Shown piece by piece: positions 1-12,111 of a stretch of 56,399 nucleotides of DNA. Source of the DNA: Paramacrobiotus richtersi. Lineage: Eukaryota > Tardigrada > Eutardigrada > Parachela > Macrobiotidae. The notes under the pieces were generated by a model. That model was not told the origin of the DNA. It saw nothing but the letters and a program-made list of their open reading frames with translations, and did not search any database. The stretch spans positions 1 through 56,399 of the forward strand of contig JAQGAU010000024.1 of NCBI GenBank assembly GCA_034698045.1, read 5' to 3'. The translations under genes were made by a program, and so were the position numbers. Position 1 is the first letter of the stretch. Each line of letters opens with the position of its first letter.

Positions 1-459
1 TGTTGCCGAATTATGTCTGACGCCCAGAGGGGACGTTGTCCCGTTGCGGAAAGACAATAAATCCTCATTATTATTATTATAACCAGCTACAGACCACAAG
101 AAAATTACAGTACCTCTGGTTTGCTCGGTCTCGACAATTGCCTGTAAGGCTGCAGAAAGTATGTACTGGAACGACCATATTCAATTTTTGCGTTATCGTA
201 AAGCCTTTCGGCAGGAATAGAAACTGAATGCCGATTTCAACATCACAGAAAGTAAACATTCTTCTTAGTCATCGGTTTCCTTGAACATTGTATTCTTTTG
301 CCATGCATTGTAATCTTGCCCTATCGATTCTGTGCTGTTCTTATACCGTCAACCTCTGCGCTCATGCATCTGATATAGAAAAAATTGTGCCGTAAAAGTG
401 CTAAACGGTAAAGGATACACACCTCAACAGCTCAACCATCAAATATTTTGCGGTTACAG

Positions 460-1620
460 ACTTTAAGAGAAAGATGGAATCTTCTGCTGACACTGTCGCA
501 CTGTGTCGAACACGATCGTGTGAGCGTCTAGGTAAAGTGTATTCTGTTGCGATCGCATCATCCATGCAAAATGCTCGGTAGACACGGTACATACAGTATT
601 GTGCTTCTGTTAGGAAAAAGCTTTGGGATAGCATCGGTGTCGCGGTGGATCCGTGCGACAATTTCTACCAGTACACTTGCGGAAAATGGTACAACAATCA
701 TGCTCTTTTCGCTGACGCATCTTACGTCAACGAAGGCGGTCTTTTAACAAGGTCGGTACGATTTCTCCCGTCGCAGACCACTGCTTAATTAAATGCATCT
801 AAACGATTCAATGCAAGAAGTATTCGTTTCTTCATGCGCTTTTAGGTGTAGTTATAGTATCTTTTGTATAATCCCAAATTTCAGTTATCAATGCTACCAT
901 GCTGAATCCACCGTTCTTCGGTCCTGATTGGCCGCAAAATGCTTACTACGGTGGTCTGGGCACAACTGTTGGGCATGAAATTTCCCACGCATTTACTTCC
1001 CAAACACCGGTTATTACGATCAGGGCGTCTGGCCGAACTGGTGGAGTGACACTTCCTTCAAGGAACTGAAGGACGGGATGTCATGCATAATAGGGCAGTA
1101 CGACGGCCGTTTGACGGAGTTCGGTCAGGTCAGGGGACGACTGACCATCGGAGAGGATGTGCCTTATTACGCATGCTACCGAGATGCTTACAAGGTAACC
1201 TGCTTCTATGAGCTGTTTGAGATGGCGTAACAAATCAAGTGAACCACATGCGTATGTTCGGTATTTGGAGAAGTCAACCACACCGGAAAAAGTTCCAGCA
1301 CAGCTACTGTACTATACCCCGAAGCAGCTCTTCTTTCTATCGGCTGCACTGGTAGGTTTATTTCTGCCTAAAGGAATTACTGTAATGCATCTACCAGAGG
1401 ATACTCAAAGGACGCAGCTCGTTGTAGCTAGGTTTTGTTGTAGGTGGGATGCGTAAAGCACCGCCCAGAATATGCACGATTGTGACACTTCGACTACACA
1501 CATTCTCCACCAGAAAGAAGGATAAACGGAGTCGTGACGAATATGTACGAGTTTGCCCAAGCGTTCAACTGCACCGAGGGCGCAAATATGTCTCCGGGAT
1601 TTTATTGCGGAGTTTGGTGA
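460..1620 (+). pseudogene. M13 (neprilysin-like) metallopeptidase pseudogene, left arm of inverted duplication
   Basis: This is a decayed copy of the minus-strand M13 gene at 2902-5769. Recognisable exons are about 460-531 (VALCRTRSCERLG), 614-751 (DPCDNFYQYTCGKW), 885-1194 (GTTVGHEISHAF), 1250-1351 (QLFFLSAAL) and 1444-1620 (ends CGVW then TGA). Introns are retained, so it arose by DNA duplication, not retroposition. Lesions relative to the intact copy: the five exons between the N-terminal and HEISH exons are missing (about 140 bp remains where the other copy has about 1.8 kb). One A is missing in the run at 615-619. One base is missing just after HAFT near 993, so that exon is 310 nt instead of 311. 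The third zinc-ligand segment reads GEDVPYYAC instead of EEDMADNAG. The acceptor before 1250 is CAT instead of CAG. A TGA replaces the Trp codon near 1483. It cannot encode an active peptidase. Confidence 0.9.
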
Positions 1621-2901
1621 TGGGTGAACATTTGCTGTTTTGATACAGCAGTAAAATCTGCTCGATTCTTCCATGCTAAAGTTCAAGGTGGTCTTGCAAA
1701 CGACATTAAACCGCTATCCTACTGTTCGGCTAATAGTAAAATGTCACATTCTTTTCGATAAAAACGCGCATGCACTTCTCGTGCACCAGCACTGTAGCTT
1801 GGCGATTTTGGTCAGTAAGCCGGATATTGCTCATTTTTATGGCATACTGTAATTCGAAAAGAGTTTGTGATAACTTTATTATGCAACGAAAACAAAATAC
1901 GAATTTGCTAACTAAAGCAGCATGAACATACATCAGGTAGCTCGTTTCTGACTCAAAATATTGTATGGAAACAGACTCTTAACAGAGTGCAATCAAAGGT
2001 TCAGCAACTAAAGAACATACGTCAACGATTTTGAATTATGGTCACGGTGTGAGTTTTACTGGGTCTTGATTCCATAAGTAAGCCTAATCGTGTCCGCGAA
2101 TCACATCTCTCGCCGTTGACATAAGTTATGCCAGCAAGCAAACTTGTTTGCAGGGGCTACACAAATTCACAATTTTCCAGCTACGACACCCATATCATCA
2201 GTGATAAGTGTATAGACTCTAAACCGACGGAAAAAGCAAGGTCGCAGTGCTGGCAAAATCAAGAGAAACGGCAGAAAGACGCGGAAGTTGCAAATTACTG
2301 TGTACTTGAAGTGAACCGCCAGCGATCGAAACCTGTGAAACTCAGAAAGCGGATGCAGTGATATTTTCGAAACACTTTTCGAAACCAGAATGGTGTTTTG
2401 GATGTTCCATACAAGTCTGTCAGAAAGTCAATGCTCTCGTCGGATATACTGAAATACAAACGACCGTATTAAACATATTTTATAGCAAACGCTTCGTACA
2501 GTTTTGATTAATTCGTTTCCCCGCTATAGTTAAGGGTGGCTCAGTTGTCAGGATTCTCGCCTTTGATGGTCGCTCAGTTTCCATGCAATAATTTGAATCA
2601 GAAATGAGCTACCTCATGCAGCTTTAGTTAGCAAAGTCGTATCTAGTTTTTCGTTATTCAAGTTATCACTAGGTCTGGTAGAATTACAAGTATGCCTTAA
2701 AAATCAGTATCTGGCTTACTGACTCAAATCGTGGTGCACGACAAGTGCATGCGCACTTTGGTGGAAAAGAATGTGACATTTCTACCATTAGCCAAATCGT
2801 AGAAGAGCGCTGCAATGTCGTGGCAACACCACATTGAACTTTGACATCAAAGAATCGAACAACTTTATTAGCGTATCAGTTCAACTGCCAGTTTCCAACA
2901 A
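1621..2901. repeat. Spacer of the inverted duplication, inner parts of both arms
   Basis: No gene is supported here. About 1733-1970 and about 2575-2800 are diverged inverted copies of each other. For example AAAATGTCACATTCTTTTC near 1738 pairs with GAAAAGAATGTGACATTT near 2765, and the stretch around the GGTAGCTCGTTTCTGA of 1937 pairs with TCAGAAATGAGCTACC near 2600. Only about 2000-2550 appears unique. A polyadenylation signal for the minus-strand peptidase gene (TTTATT on plus, AATAAA on minus) lies at 2864-2869, roughly 33 nt beyond its stop codon. Confidence 0.7.
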
Positions 2902-5769
2902 TCACCAAACTGGACAAGAAACTCGAGGAGACATATTTGCGCCTTCGGTGCAGTTGAACGCTTGGGCAAACTCGTACATATTCGTCACGACTCCATTAAC
3001 CCTTCTTTCTGGTGGAGAATGCGTGTAGTCTAGGTGCCACAATCGTGCATATTCTGGGCGATGCTTTACGCAGCCTACCTGCAAAAACGTATAGCTATAA
3101 AGAGCTGCTTCTGTTGCGTAACGTTTGCCGGACGCATTCTTACATCGTTCAAGTAGATTTAAAAAGAATTAATGAGCTTACCAGGGCAGCCGATAGAAAG
3201 AAGAGCTGTTTCGGGGAATAATGCATTAGCTGTGCTGGAACTTGTTCCGGCGTCGTCGACTTCTCCAAATAACTGACATACGCCTGTGGTTCACTTCTTT
3301 TGTAAAGCCACCTCAAAACAACTCCCAGAAGCCAGTTACCTTGTAGGCAGCTTGGTGGCCTGCGTTGTCGGCCATATCCTCTTCGATGGTCAGTCGTCCG
3401 TTGACCTTACCGAAATCTGTCAAACGGCCGTTGTTTTGCCTGAAAATGCACCACATCGCGTCCTTCAGTTCACTGAAGGAGTTGTCACTCCACCAATTAC
3501 GCCAGACGCCCTGATCGTCATAACCGATATTAGGGTAAGTAAATGCGTGGGAAATTTCGTGCCCAATGGTAGTGCCCAGGGCACCGTAGTTAGCGTACTG
3601 CGGCCCGTCCGCATCGAAGAACGGTGGATTCAGCATGACAGGATTGATAACTGAAATTATTATACATAGGAAATATAACTGCTCTTGAAATCGCACGGAT
3701 TTCATCAGTCTTGAGACGGGAGAAAGCGTACCGACTTTGTTCTTGTGTGGATAATAGAATGAGCCGACCACCGTAATGTCTAAGTGGGGTTCGTCCAGTG
3801 GGTCGTCTATTAGGTGCTGCTCTACTAAGCGCATTAGATTGCGAGACCGTCTGCGTCGATATATTTTCTGCCAGGATTTCATGTAGTTATCTTCCACAGT
3901 CATCTAACAAAATCGTACGATTTTCCCGTTACTGCAAACAAAACTGAAAAAACGCCTCCTTTACATCAGTATAATGTTTCCCAAGTAGTGAAGCATTTGT
4001 CAGCAGGGCTGCGGGATATCCGACCACCGTAATGAGCTTCGACAGCTTCGAAACCGCAGTCTTGTGTGTAATGTTATCCAGCCACGTAGCTTCTTCCAAA
4101 AGCTGTCCGAATCCTGCTTGCACGCTGCTGATAAGGTCACTCACCTGACAGACCACAACGGTGTTTTTTGATGCATCACCACGTACACGTAGTTTTGCTA
4201 CAGGATTCGACACAATCCTACCTTATTCCTTAACTTTGGGGGAAGCTGTTTCTTCACGTACAGCGCCCCGACAGCCAGAGGCATGGCTGCTGTCAAATCC
4301 CTTAAACAGCGCACTTGCAGTTCTCTATTGGAATTTGTTGGCGAATTCTTAATCCTTGCGTTGTAATTTAGCAATACGTCCAAAAAATCCATGGATAACG
4401 TACCCAGGTTCCTTTTAACTATCTGCCAGCCGATATAATTAGCCAATCGAGTCTTTCCTTTGTCGTTATGTTTCTCAATTTCCGCTAATAGTTTATCCAG
4501 GCTGTCAAACGCAAACGGTTGGAGTACAACGAGCGTGATGTTATCGGTAAGCGCGTTTGCGATGTTGGCACCCGCCACATAAGCGCGTATGTATTTCGGC
4601 AGGTTGCGTAAAATTGTGGAATTAAAAGGATTCTGAGCTTCCAATGCTGACAAGCTATATCGCTCTGCGATGTCTGTCTTCGCTTTACGAGCTCTTGCCT
4701 AGAAATACAGGTAGATGTCCAATGGAATAATCAGCAGCTGCATACCAAAACAGCTGTTCTGATTCGCTTACTAAACTAATACTGCGCTCCATGGTGAAAA
4801 TTTCCGTGAGGCTTGCAGAAACTGTGCTGACATTAGTGTTTGAATTCTTTGCATCCCGAAGCAACAATGCAGTAACGGCGTGCAAAAGTTGCTGGTAACT
4901 ATTGGAAAATACTTTGCCAAGTACGTCGTCTTCCAGTACCGCGGCTGCAGCAAAGTTTTCTGGTGGTTCACTGATCACGATGTTGTGTCGCAAAGGATTA
5001 GCGACATCTTTCTGCTCCTCGATTGTAAAGAAAAGCTCGATGCCAGAAAAAAAGCACCCGACCACCGCATCAAACATCTTAAACTTGGAAGGGTCCCAGT
5101 TAGGCTCTAATACGGGCCATCCGCCCAACAAGTCCTCCAAAAGGTCGCGTAAGGGAGCGGAACCTAATTCTTCCCTTTGCGCTTCACACGAGCAAAGTTG
5201 AATAACTAGCACGAATCCTGGATTTGCATACGCAGTTACCTTGATTCATGCACTGGCCATACATTTTCTTCAGTTTATCATCCAGCGGGGACGATGTTGC
5301 GTCGTTGTTTTCTAGTAATGCTGTAAAAACAATGAACGGTTTTCTGAATTATGGCCGCCGTGATTCGGGAACGTTCTACTTCTCTACAGATTTAGCTGGT
5401 AAGAGTATGCACCAGGTCTGACAAGAGACACCTGCTTTAGGCTACTGTAACAGACATTCGTTTCACCTATTAATACTTGGTCAATCTTCTTCTTCAGCAG
5501 CCCGGCTTCGTTTACGTAAGATTCGTAAGCGGAAAGAGCATGATTGTTCTGCCATTTTCCGCAAGTGTACCGGTAGAAATTGTCGCACGGATCCACCGCT
5601 ACATCGATGCTTTCCCAGAGCTTTTTTCCTAACAGAAGTACGATGTACGGACGACTGTGATCCTAACAGAATAACTATACTTTACCTAGGCGCTCACACG
5701 ATCGTGTCCGACACAGTGCGACATTGCCGGTCGAGGATGCCACCGGAGTCTCCTTCGTTCGCTTAAAAT
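2902..5769 (-). CDS. M13 zinc metallopeptidase (neprilysin/endothelin-converting-enzyme-like), N-terminal exon(s) not located
   Basis: M13 enzymes are zinc endopeptidases, usually type II membrane or secreted ectoenzymes that cleave short peptides. Ten exons can be laid out on the minus strand with agreeing phases: 5769-5686, 5628-5467, 5320-5240, 5181-4772, 4698-4222, 4144-3965, 3903-3732, 3650-3340, 3283-3182 and 3078-2902 (stop 2904-2902). They give about 718 codons, close to the family length of 700-770. Landmarks in order: VALCRTRSCERLG, DPCDNFYRYTCGKW, KMYGQCMN, ANYIGWQIVKRNLG, VGYPAALLTN, VINPVMLNPPFF, the zinc site GTTIGHEISHAF, the second zinc site EEDMADNAG, QLFFLSAAL, YTHSPPERRVNG, and the C-terminal SCPVW. 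The catalytic His-Glu-His and the later Glu/Asp are kept. The substrate-binding Asn-Ala-Tyr-Tyr motif reads Ser-Phe-Tyr-Tyr (VVGSFYYP). Conserved Cys point to an extracellular fold. The start codon and any membrane anchor lie upstream of 5769 and were not found, so the gene could be incomplete. Confidence 0.9.
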
Positions 5770-7507
5770 CTGTAACCGCGAAATATCTGATGGCTGAGGT
5801 GCGCCTCCTTCATCGTGTGTCGTATGACACTTTTACGGCACATTTTTACCTGTAGATGCATGAGCACAGAGGTTTGCGGTATACGCACAGTACAGAATCG
5901 ATAGAACAAAATTACAGTGCATGGCAATAGAATAAAATGTTCAAAGAAATCACTGGCTAAGAGGAATGTCTACTTTCTGTGATGTTAAAATCGGCACTCA
6001 GTTTCCATTCCTGCCGTATAATGTTTTACGATAATGCGAAAATTTACTACGATCGTTCCAGCACATCACTTTCTGCAGCCTTACGGGCAAATGTCCAGGC
6101 CGAAAAAACCAGAAGTACTGTGATTTTGCCCGTTGTCTGCATCTGGCTAATGTGCCGAAACACATTGTGAAACAACCACACTTTTACAGTAGCACTTTAT
6201 TTCATCAGCAATCCGAACAATACGACGGTAGTTGTCATTGTCGAACCGGTTTGTATAACAGCAGTGTTGGACTGGAGCACTCTTACGGTGAAACGCACCA
6301 GTGTAATTAAATGCAAATTGATATAAAACCCCACATGTGCGATATAAAAATAACTGGTATGAAAAACAATTGATATGAAACCACACAATCAATAAATGTG
6401 TGAACTTGACTAATTACTATGTATTTTGTCTATTTTTATCATACAACTTAGAAAACGTTTTTCACGGCCAAGTTGTTGATATATCTCCCTTTGAAACAAA
6501 AAAGTCAGATATATGGGTTATTCTTATGGAAATTTCTTACGCTCTCTCAGGAATCTTTGACAGAAATTACCCTTCGGAATTTACTTCTGGAATTACGAGC
6601 GCCGGTTGAATTTCCGCTTAGCGGAAATCTGGTTTTGCAGTTGACACCTTCGGGTGGCGGAAAGATAAAGGTATCCATTTAAGACTTTCCTGCCGTGCAG
6701 TGTAGTGTTTAAATAACGAGGTTCTGACAAAAGAGCTGACCACAGTTGACGACACGATGCTTCTTGGCTGCGCACGTCCTTACACTCAAAACGTGCAACG
6801 CAAGCTCAACTCAGCAAAAAAAATACTGAGCACACAGTACTTAACCGAAGAAAATGTGAAACAGTATAGTGTCATCATTTAACTACGACTGGAAATGTAA
6901 CGCGCCAACCCGTCGAAATTTGTTTGATATTTCCTTGCCTTAATATTACTTCTTGCTTTCTCAGAACCATGCATATCAGCGCCCCAATTCTGTTTGCGAC
7001 CTTTCTGGTGTTTCAGGTGAGCAAAGCTTTGCGTAATTGGGTGCCATTAAGTTTGAACTTCCTAATCGTAGCTACGGCTCAATCCACGCTTTGTAGTTTA
7101 CCAGTTCTCAGCCTTGCCAAATCCAAGGTACTGAACGTATTTACTTCGTGCTGCTAGGGATGGGTTGACGGGCCAATGACGGCGTCACGCGCGCGCGTCG
7201 ACCCATCCATCGCAGCACAAAGTAATGCGTCAACTTGACGCCTATCTCCAGGGAACCGCCTACTGCGTTAATAAAGTTAACAAAAAACAAGGTTAACAAT
7301 AAACCAAACAGAAGAGTATGTTCACAATACTTAGCGGTAATCGCACTGATATCGTGGAGAAAGAAATAAACGTATCTCTGTCTAATATATTTTTGTGTTA
7401 ATAAAATAATTTACAGATATCCCACCATTATGGAAAGTTACGGTTGTATTTCTCCAGAAATCCCTTCAGGGATATTTCCAAGGTTCTCGAGTGAGCTATT
7501 AACTTAG
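5770..7507. other. Gene-poor stretch with outer arm of the inverted duplication
   Basis: From 5770 to about 6130 the sequence is the inverted, diverged counterpart of about 88-455; for example the segment ending GTTTCCATTCCTGCCGTA near 6000 matches the reverse complement around 220. The missing 5' exon(s) of the peptidase could lie here, but I see no convincing signal-anchor exon. From 6130 to 7507 I find only short ORFs. One candidate small exon at 6969-7016 begins MHISAPILFATFLVFQ and meets a GTGAGC splice donor exactly; see findings. Confidence 0.6.
7141..7241. repeat. Imperfect hairpin repeat followed by a short perfect palindrome
   Basis: Left arm 7141-7170 (TTACTTCGTGCTGC...GGATGGGTTGACG) pairs with right arm about 7198-7226 (CGTCGACCCATCC...GCAGCACAAAGTAA) with a few mismatches and a GC-rich loop holding CGCGCGCG. 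Immediately after it, GCGTCAACTTGACGC at 7227-7241 is a perfect palindrome around one central base. It may be a fold-back mobile-element remnant or a structured regulatory element. No target duplication was identified. Confidence 0.6.
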
Positions 7508-7957
7508 TTAGTCATCCTCCAGCGGTATTATTGCTGATAAGTAATCACTCGGCCGAGAAAAAAATTCAAATAATTCAAATGCATTGAGGATATGCAGATT
7601 CTTCTGCCGGCGCTGCTCGAATTCCCTGCGAAAGCGTTCGGGCGTAAATGTGCCTACTTTCACCGAGTTATTAATCCTGGAGTCTTTTCTCCTTTGATAT
7701 GTTCTGGCCGGCAATATCTTGCGTGATTGGATAGAACTTGCGTCTTGTACGAATTCAATACGCATGGCCGGTCCATCCACATTAAATACAATTACACAGA
7801 ATTGGCCAACGGAGCTTACTAGGTCAACATTGTTTGTGGGCATTTGCCGGTTAAACCAAGACAGCAGATCTCTACGTTCGAAGACAATGCAAAACAATAG
7901 AATTCTTATCCTATGTTCATCGCGACTAAGCACAAGTGGGGAAGATTTCCGTTTCAC
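7508..7957 (-). CDS. Possible unrecognised coding exon, about 149 codons
   Basis: An open frame of 149 codons, the longest uninterrupted one between the peptidase and the transporter. The predicted product is hydrophilic, with a basic segment (ARTYQRRKDSRINN), a further Arg/Gln-rich segment (RFRREFEQRRQKN) and an acidic C-terminus ending PLEDD. The nominal first codon is GTG and there is no in-frame ATG before the upstream TAA, so it would need an upstream exon. The nearby acceptor candidates are weak. I recognise no family. It could be a real terminal exon or a chance frame. Confidence 0.3.
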   Translation of the reverse strand: MKRKSSPLVLSRDEHRIRILLFCIVFERRDLLSWFNRQMPTNNVDLVSSVGQFCVIVFNVDGPAMRIEFVQDASSIQSRKILPARTYQRRKDSRINNSVKVGTFTPERFRREFEQRRQKNLHILNAFELFEFFSRPSDYLSAIIPLEDD

Positions 7958-8875
7958 AGTATTTTCTTCACATTTTGCTTAACGCCGCTGAACGTCGTCA
8001 AGTGGAACTGGAAGGAAAATTTCGAAACAAGCGACGAACGAACGATTAGAAACAGACACTAACAAAGGAGCGTTTCAGGGGTTAAATTTCGGAAAAGTAC
8101 CAAATCTTCCATTCAGGCACAAGATGACCAATGAACTCGAGAGAAATAGCATCGGCTACTGGAAACCACTGGGCCCTTTGGGGATAATTTTCATATCAGT
8201 GTGTACCGTATGTTACGCATACTAAGGGTGGGTCTCGCATTCGAAGCGAATTCAGATACGGTTCGTGGGCGTGGAAGTTGCGAATATGCTACCAGAATAC
8301 ATACCATTTGCAGAAGAATGCACGTAACTTTACATTATGCGGACAGAATACGGGAGATTATGCACAGAATGGCGAATGCCGTTGGCCAGTACTACGAATG
8401 CCGCATATTAACAAAGGGGTTTAATACGAGAGAATGCGTATGTTGGAATACGTAGCGAACAAATCTGTGCCAAAAAATCATTCGTCGGTGCTCCAGTAAA
8501 GATATGCAAGATGCGTTCTTATTGTTTAATGTGTAACTATTGTTGTTGCTTCTTAGCTTTGAATCTTTTGATGCACGAGCGCTCGGGAAAAATATTAAAG
8601 ATCTTCATTCGTCGGTTTATTGATGCAGGAAGTGCACATGTATCAGCATATTTACTGCACTGCCATCAGTGCCATGAGTTGCTATGCTCCCTGAATCATA
8701 CGTAATCAAACCCGTGCGTGTATCCCGCAAAGTACTCAAAAGCCCCATAAACATTCTATCATGAGATATAGTTTAATAAATTATTCGGGTAAAATTTAAT
8801 GCTGTAATAATTCACGCTATTTGGCTTAGTAAAAACCTAAAATGTATTTCAACCGGGAAAATTGAGGAAATATCC
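7958..8875. other. Intergenic, no gene supported
   Basis: Only short, biased open frames occur. The stretch just before 8876 would hold the promoter of the SLC17-type gene. I could not identify a specific core promoter element. Confidence 0.5.
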
Positions 8876-11704
8876 ATGAAATACAAACGGAAGAAGTCCA
8901 GACTGGGCTATCGCCATTCGATTATCCTCTTAGGGTTCCTGGGGAACCTGGTCCTCTACGTGATGCGATTAACATTTAATTTGTCCGTTTTTCGCATGAC
9001 GCCTAGATCCCTTATTCTTCCTTACACGAATCAGAGCGAATTCCAGTTAATCGACAACACATCGCCCATAGACGGGCAGAACGTATGTAGGTAACCAAAA
9101 CCTCAAAATCTCTACGAACTTTGAACTTCGAATGCAGTCACTCAAGGTTTATGTTGCTAAAAGAAAAGTTTGCAGATCGAAACGTTCAACTGGACGGGAA
9201 CGGAGCGAACTCACCTTATGGGGTCATTTTATTACGGATATATTTTGAGCCAGATTATGTCGGGGTACCTTGCAGCCCAGTATGGGGCTAAGAGGCTCTT
9301 TGCAGCGGGGGTGATCTTGTCCGCGCTCTTGACGTTTCTGCTACCGACGGCGGCACGGTTTGGGATTGCTGCCTTGATCTGCCTGCGGATACTGATGGGA
9401 ATCGCGCAGGTAGTGTTTTCCCTACTTACAGTTTGCATTAGAAGTAAAATACAGCTATGTTGGTGTTTTCAGCCATTTAAATTCAATGGCTGCTCTGTTA
9501 CGCGCACGTGTAATTTTAAGGAAACTCATTGAACTGCTTAAATATTAATGGAGGGCTAACTTAAAAAGGCGTCATACTTTCTGAACAGTCGTAATTCCCG
9601 AAGCAGCTTGCGTTACATCTCAATACATTATTTCAAGACTTAAAAATGTACACAACAACAAAGCGTTATATTCTGTTCAGTAAAGGTCACTGCCTAATAT
9701 GTACTGATTGCCGCAGAAAATTACACTGACATTTTCCCGGAGAATATTATTTTACAGGTGATGTTTAAAGTTGAAGGGAAATTGTCGTAAAAAAGAAATG
9801 TTTACCTAAAGTAACGAATAAGACAGGAAAAATAACATGATACTTGGTACATGTCATAGAAAATGTCCATAGAAAAAGTACGCAATGTGGGATACAACAA
9901 CAGTAAATAAAAAGCAAACCGTAAATCACCCTTCAATGCTAGATTTATTCTTGTATTCGTTTGTTTTTATATAAGGATAATTTATCTTTGGTTTTAATTT
10001 ATGATAACGTTCGGTTAGAACTGGGATATAGTTTGCAATAGTTTATTTCTTATATTTCTTTCAAGCATCATTCAATAAAAGTAAATGCCAAGGTTTACTG
10101 ATTTCGTTCACTCAAGTATCTGTTTTCCTCAAAGGGTCTAAGCATTCCAGTCCTAAGCACCATCTTCGGCCGCTGGATCCCACCTCTCGAACGCACCCAA
10201 CTCCTGGCTTTCGCCGCCTGCGGCATTCCAGTTGGCATGGCCTTCATATTCCCCGTCAGCGCGGCCTTTGCCGAGAGCTACGGCTGGCCCAGCGCCTTTT
10301 ATTTCGCGGGCGCTGTCGGCAGTGTCTTCGTCATCCCGTGGTTGTTGTTCGTTTTCGATTCACCGGAGGAGCACCCGCTGATCACCGGTATGGAGAAGAG
10401 CTACATTATTAGCTCCATCGGTGCACCGGCCATGGGCGTTAAACCCAGTCCGGTACCGTGGAAAAGTATGGCGCGATCAGGACCGTTTTGGGCGCTGGTG
10501 ATTGCTTGTTGGTGCTCGGATTATGGGTCGTTTATGCTGATGAATGTGATGCCGCTGTACTTGCAAGGGTATGTGAGAACGAAAACATTACACTGTTTTA
10601 AAGCATGTGAAATTGTTTTGGTTATTTCTTTGAATAAGGCTATTAATTGTACTGCTTCAGCTTCTCGTCTTGTTTAGGAAACAGTATAGTGTACTGTATA
10701 ATGCGTTAAACGCTAACGGGAGAAAACTACCAAAGGTCAACCTTACCAATTTCCAGTAGGGGTTGGAGTGATGAAAGTTTTTTTCGTCAGATTCGTTGCA
10801 TACTCGAACCATGTTTCGGATTCTTGTTAAAAATGAGTGCCGTTATAACAGGTACTTGGGGAAAAACCTCTCCACCACTGCAAACTACATGGCCCTTCCC
10901 TACCTCCTCATGAGCATTGTCATCTTCTCCCTAAGCCCATGGGCCAACTACCTCATCTCCAAGGATAAATCCAGCCGGACAGTCCTGCGGAAATTATCAA
11001 CAGCAATGGGGACCTGCATTCCCGGCGTACTGCTTATCGGATTGTCGTTCCAACAGTGCTCTTTCCCGACAGCTATGGGCTTGCTGACGCTGACTGTGGG
11101 ATTCACCGGATTCAGTACGTTTGGATTCCGGGTGAATTTCAATGACATTTCACCCAGCCATGCCGGATTGTTATGGGGGATTGGGAATACGTTCGGGACG
11201 ATCACTGGTTTCGTGGTTCCCTGGGTATGTTAATAGTAACGTTAGCTAACGCTGTCCGTTGTCGTACAGTACAAGTCCATGTTTCTGTAAATCCTTTAAA
11301 AACATTCCCTGTTCTGTACAATATAGGTAACAAGAGCCCACATCGTCAACGGCCAGACCTCCTCCAACTGGCGGAGCGTCCTCCTGATCGGCGCCGTTCA
11401 CTACCTGGTCGGGGGACTCTGCTACGTCATACTGGGATCCGGTGAACAGCAGTACTGGGATCACACCGATAAGGCCTTTGCCAAGGAGCGCACGGCACCG
11501 GAATCGCTATGGGAGCGGCTGAAGAAAGAGGGACGGGACATGTTCCCCACGCCCAAAACCCGGAAGAGTGTGCCGCCCTGGATCCCGCCGAGTTCGGCGG
11601 CGTTACTAACGCCCGCCACGGCCCGGCGACAGGAGGTTAGGCGACGCAGTAGTGTCGTGCCGCCGGGAATACGGAGCGGTGTGCAGCGCAAAACTATAGC
11701 GTAA
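8876..11704 (+). CDS. SLC17-family MFS anion transporter (sialin / phosphate / vesicular glutamate transporter-like)
   Basis: SLC17 proteins are 12-helix major-facilitator carriers that move organic anions or phosphate across plasma, lysosomal or vesicle membranes. Five exons join in phase: 8876-9082, 9176-9409, 10135-10568, 10852-11224 and 11327-11704, giving 541 aa, typical for the family. All introns are GT-AG; the largest is 725 bp and AT-rich. Landmarks: first helix IILLGFLGNLVLYVMRLTFN; the glycosylatable loop NQSEF; GSFYYGYILSQIMSGYLA; the loop 2-3 motif YGAKRLFAAG; LRILMGIAQ spliced to GLSIPVLSTIFGRWIPPLER; ESYGWPSAFYFAGAVGS; ANYMALPYLLMS; AGLLWGIGNTFGTITGFVVPW; and NWRSVLLIGAVHYLVGGLCY. 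The first splice joins GQN to IETFNW, as expected between helix 1 and helix 2. The C-terminal tail is long, basic and proline-rich (about residues 455-541) and probably cytoplasmic. The exact substrate cannot be told from sequence. The family-typical PGG in helix 2 reads MSG here. Confidence 0.92.
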
Positions 11705-12111
11705 TTTTGTGCCCGTGATTTGCCGTACTTGTGCAAAGTAATCAGACAATTTTTTGCACGTCTTATTCAGCTTTGTACTGAACGAACGGTGGACACGTTT
11801 CTGTTTACTTGATCGTCATGATCCAGCTGACGACTTGTGTGACACAGAATGGGCAGAACACATAAAAATTATATGATTCGTTTTTGCATTGGGTTCCTGC
11901 TTTATTGTTCCGAACAGGAAGAAAGTTTTTATCGCTTATAACGCAGTCCGTAACAGGCAGTCAACTACGATTCTTTTTTGACTAAAAACTAAAAATTGAT
12001 CAGTTCGTGAATGTGTAGATATTTCTCTGTAACGCATTTACTTTGCATAGTTATAGAAAAAGAAAAGCAACAAAAACGGAGCGCTTAGAAAGCATCGCCT
12101 TAACAATCAGT

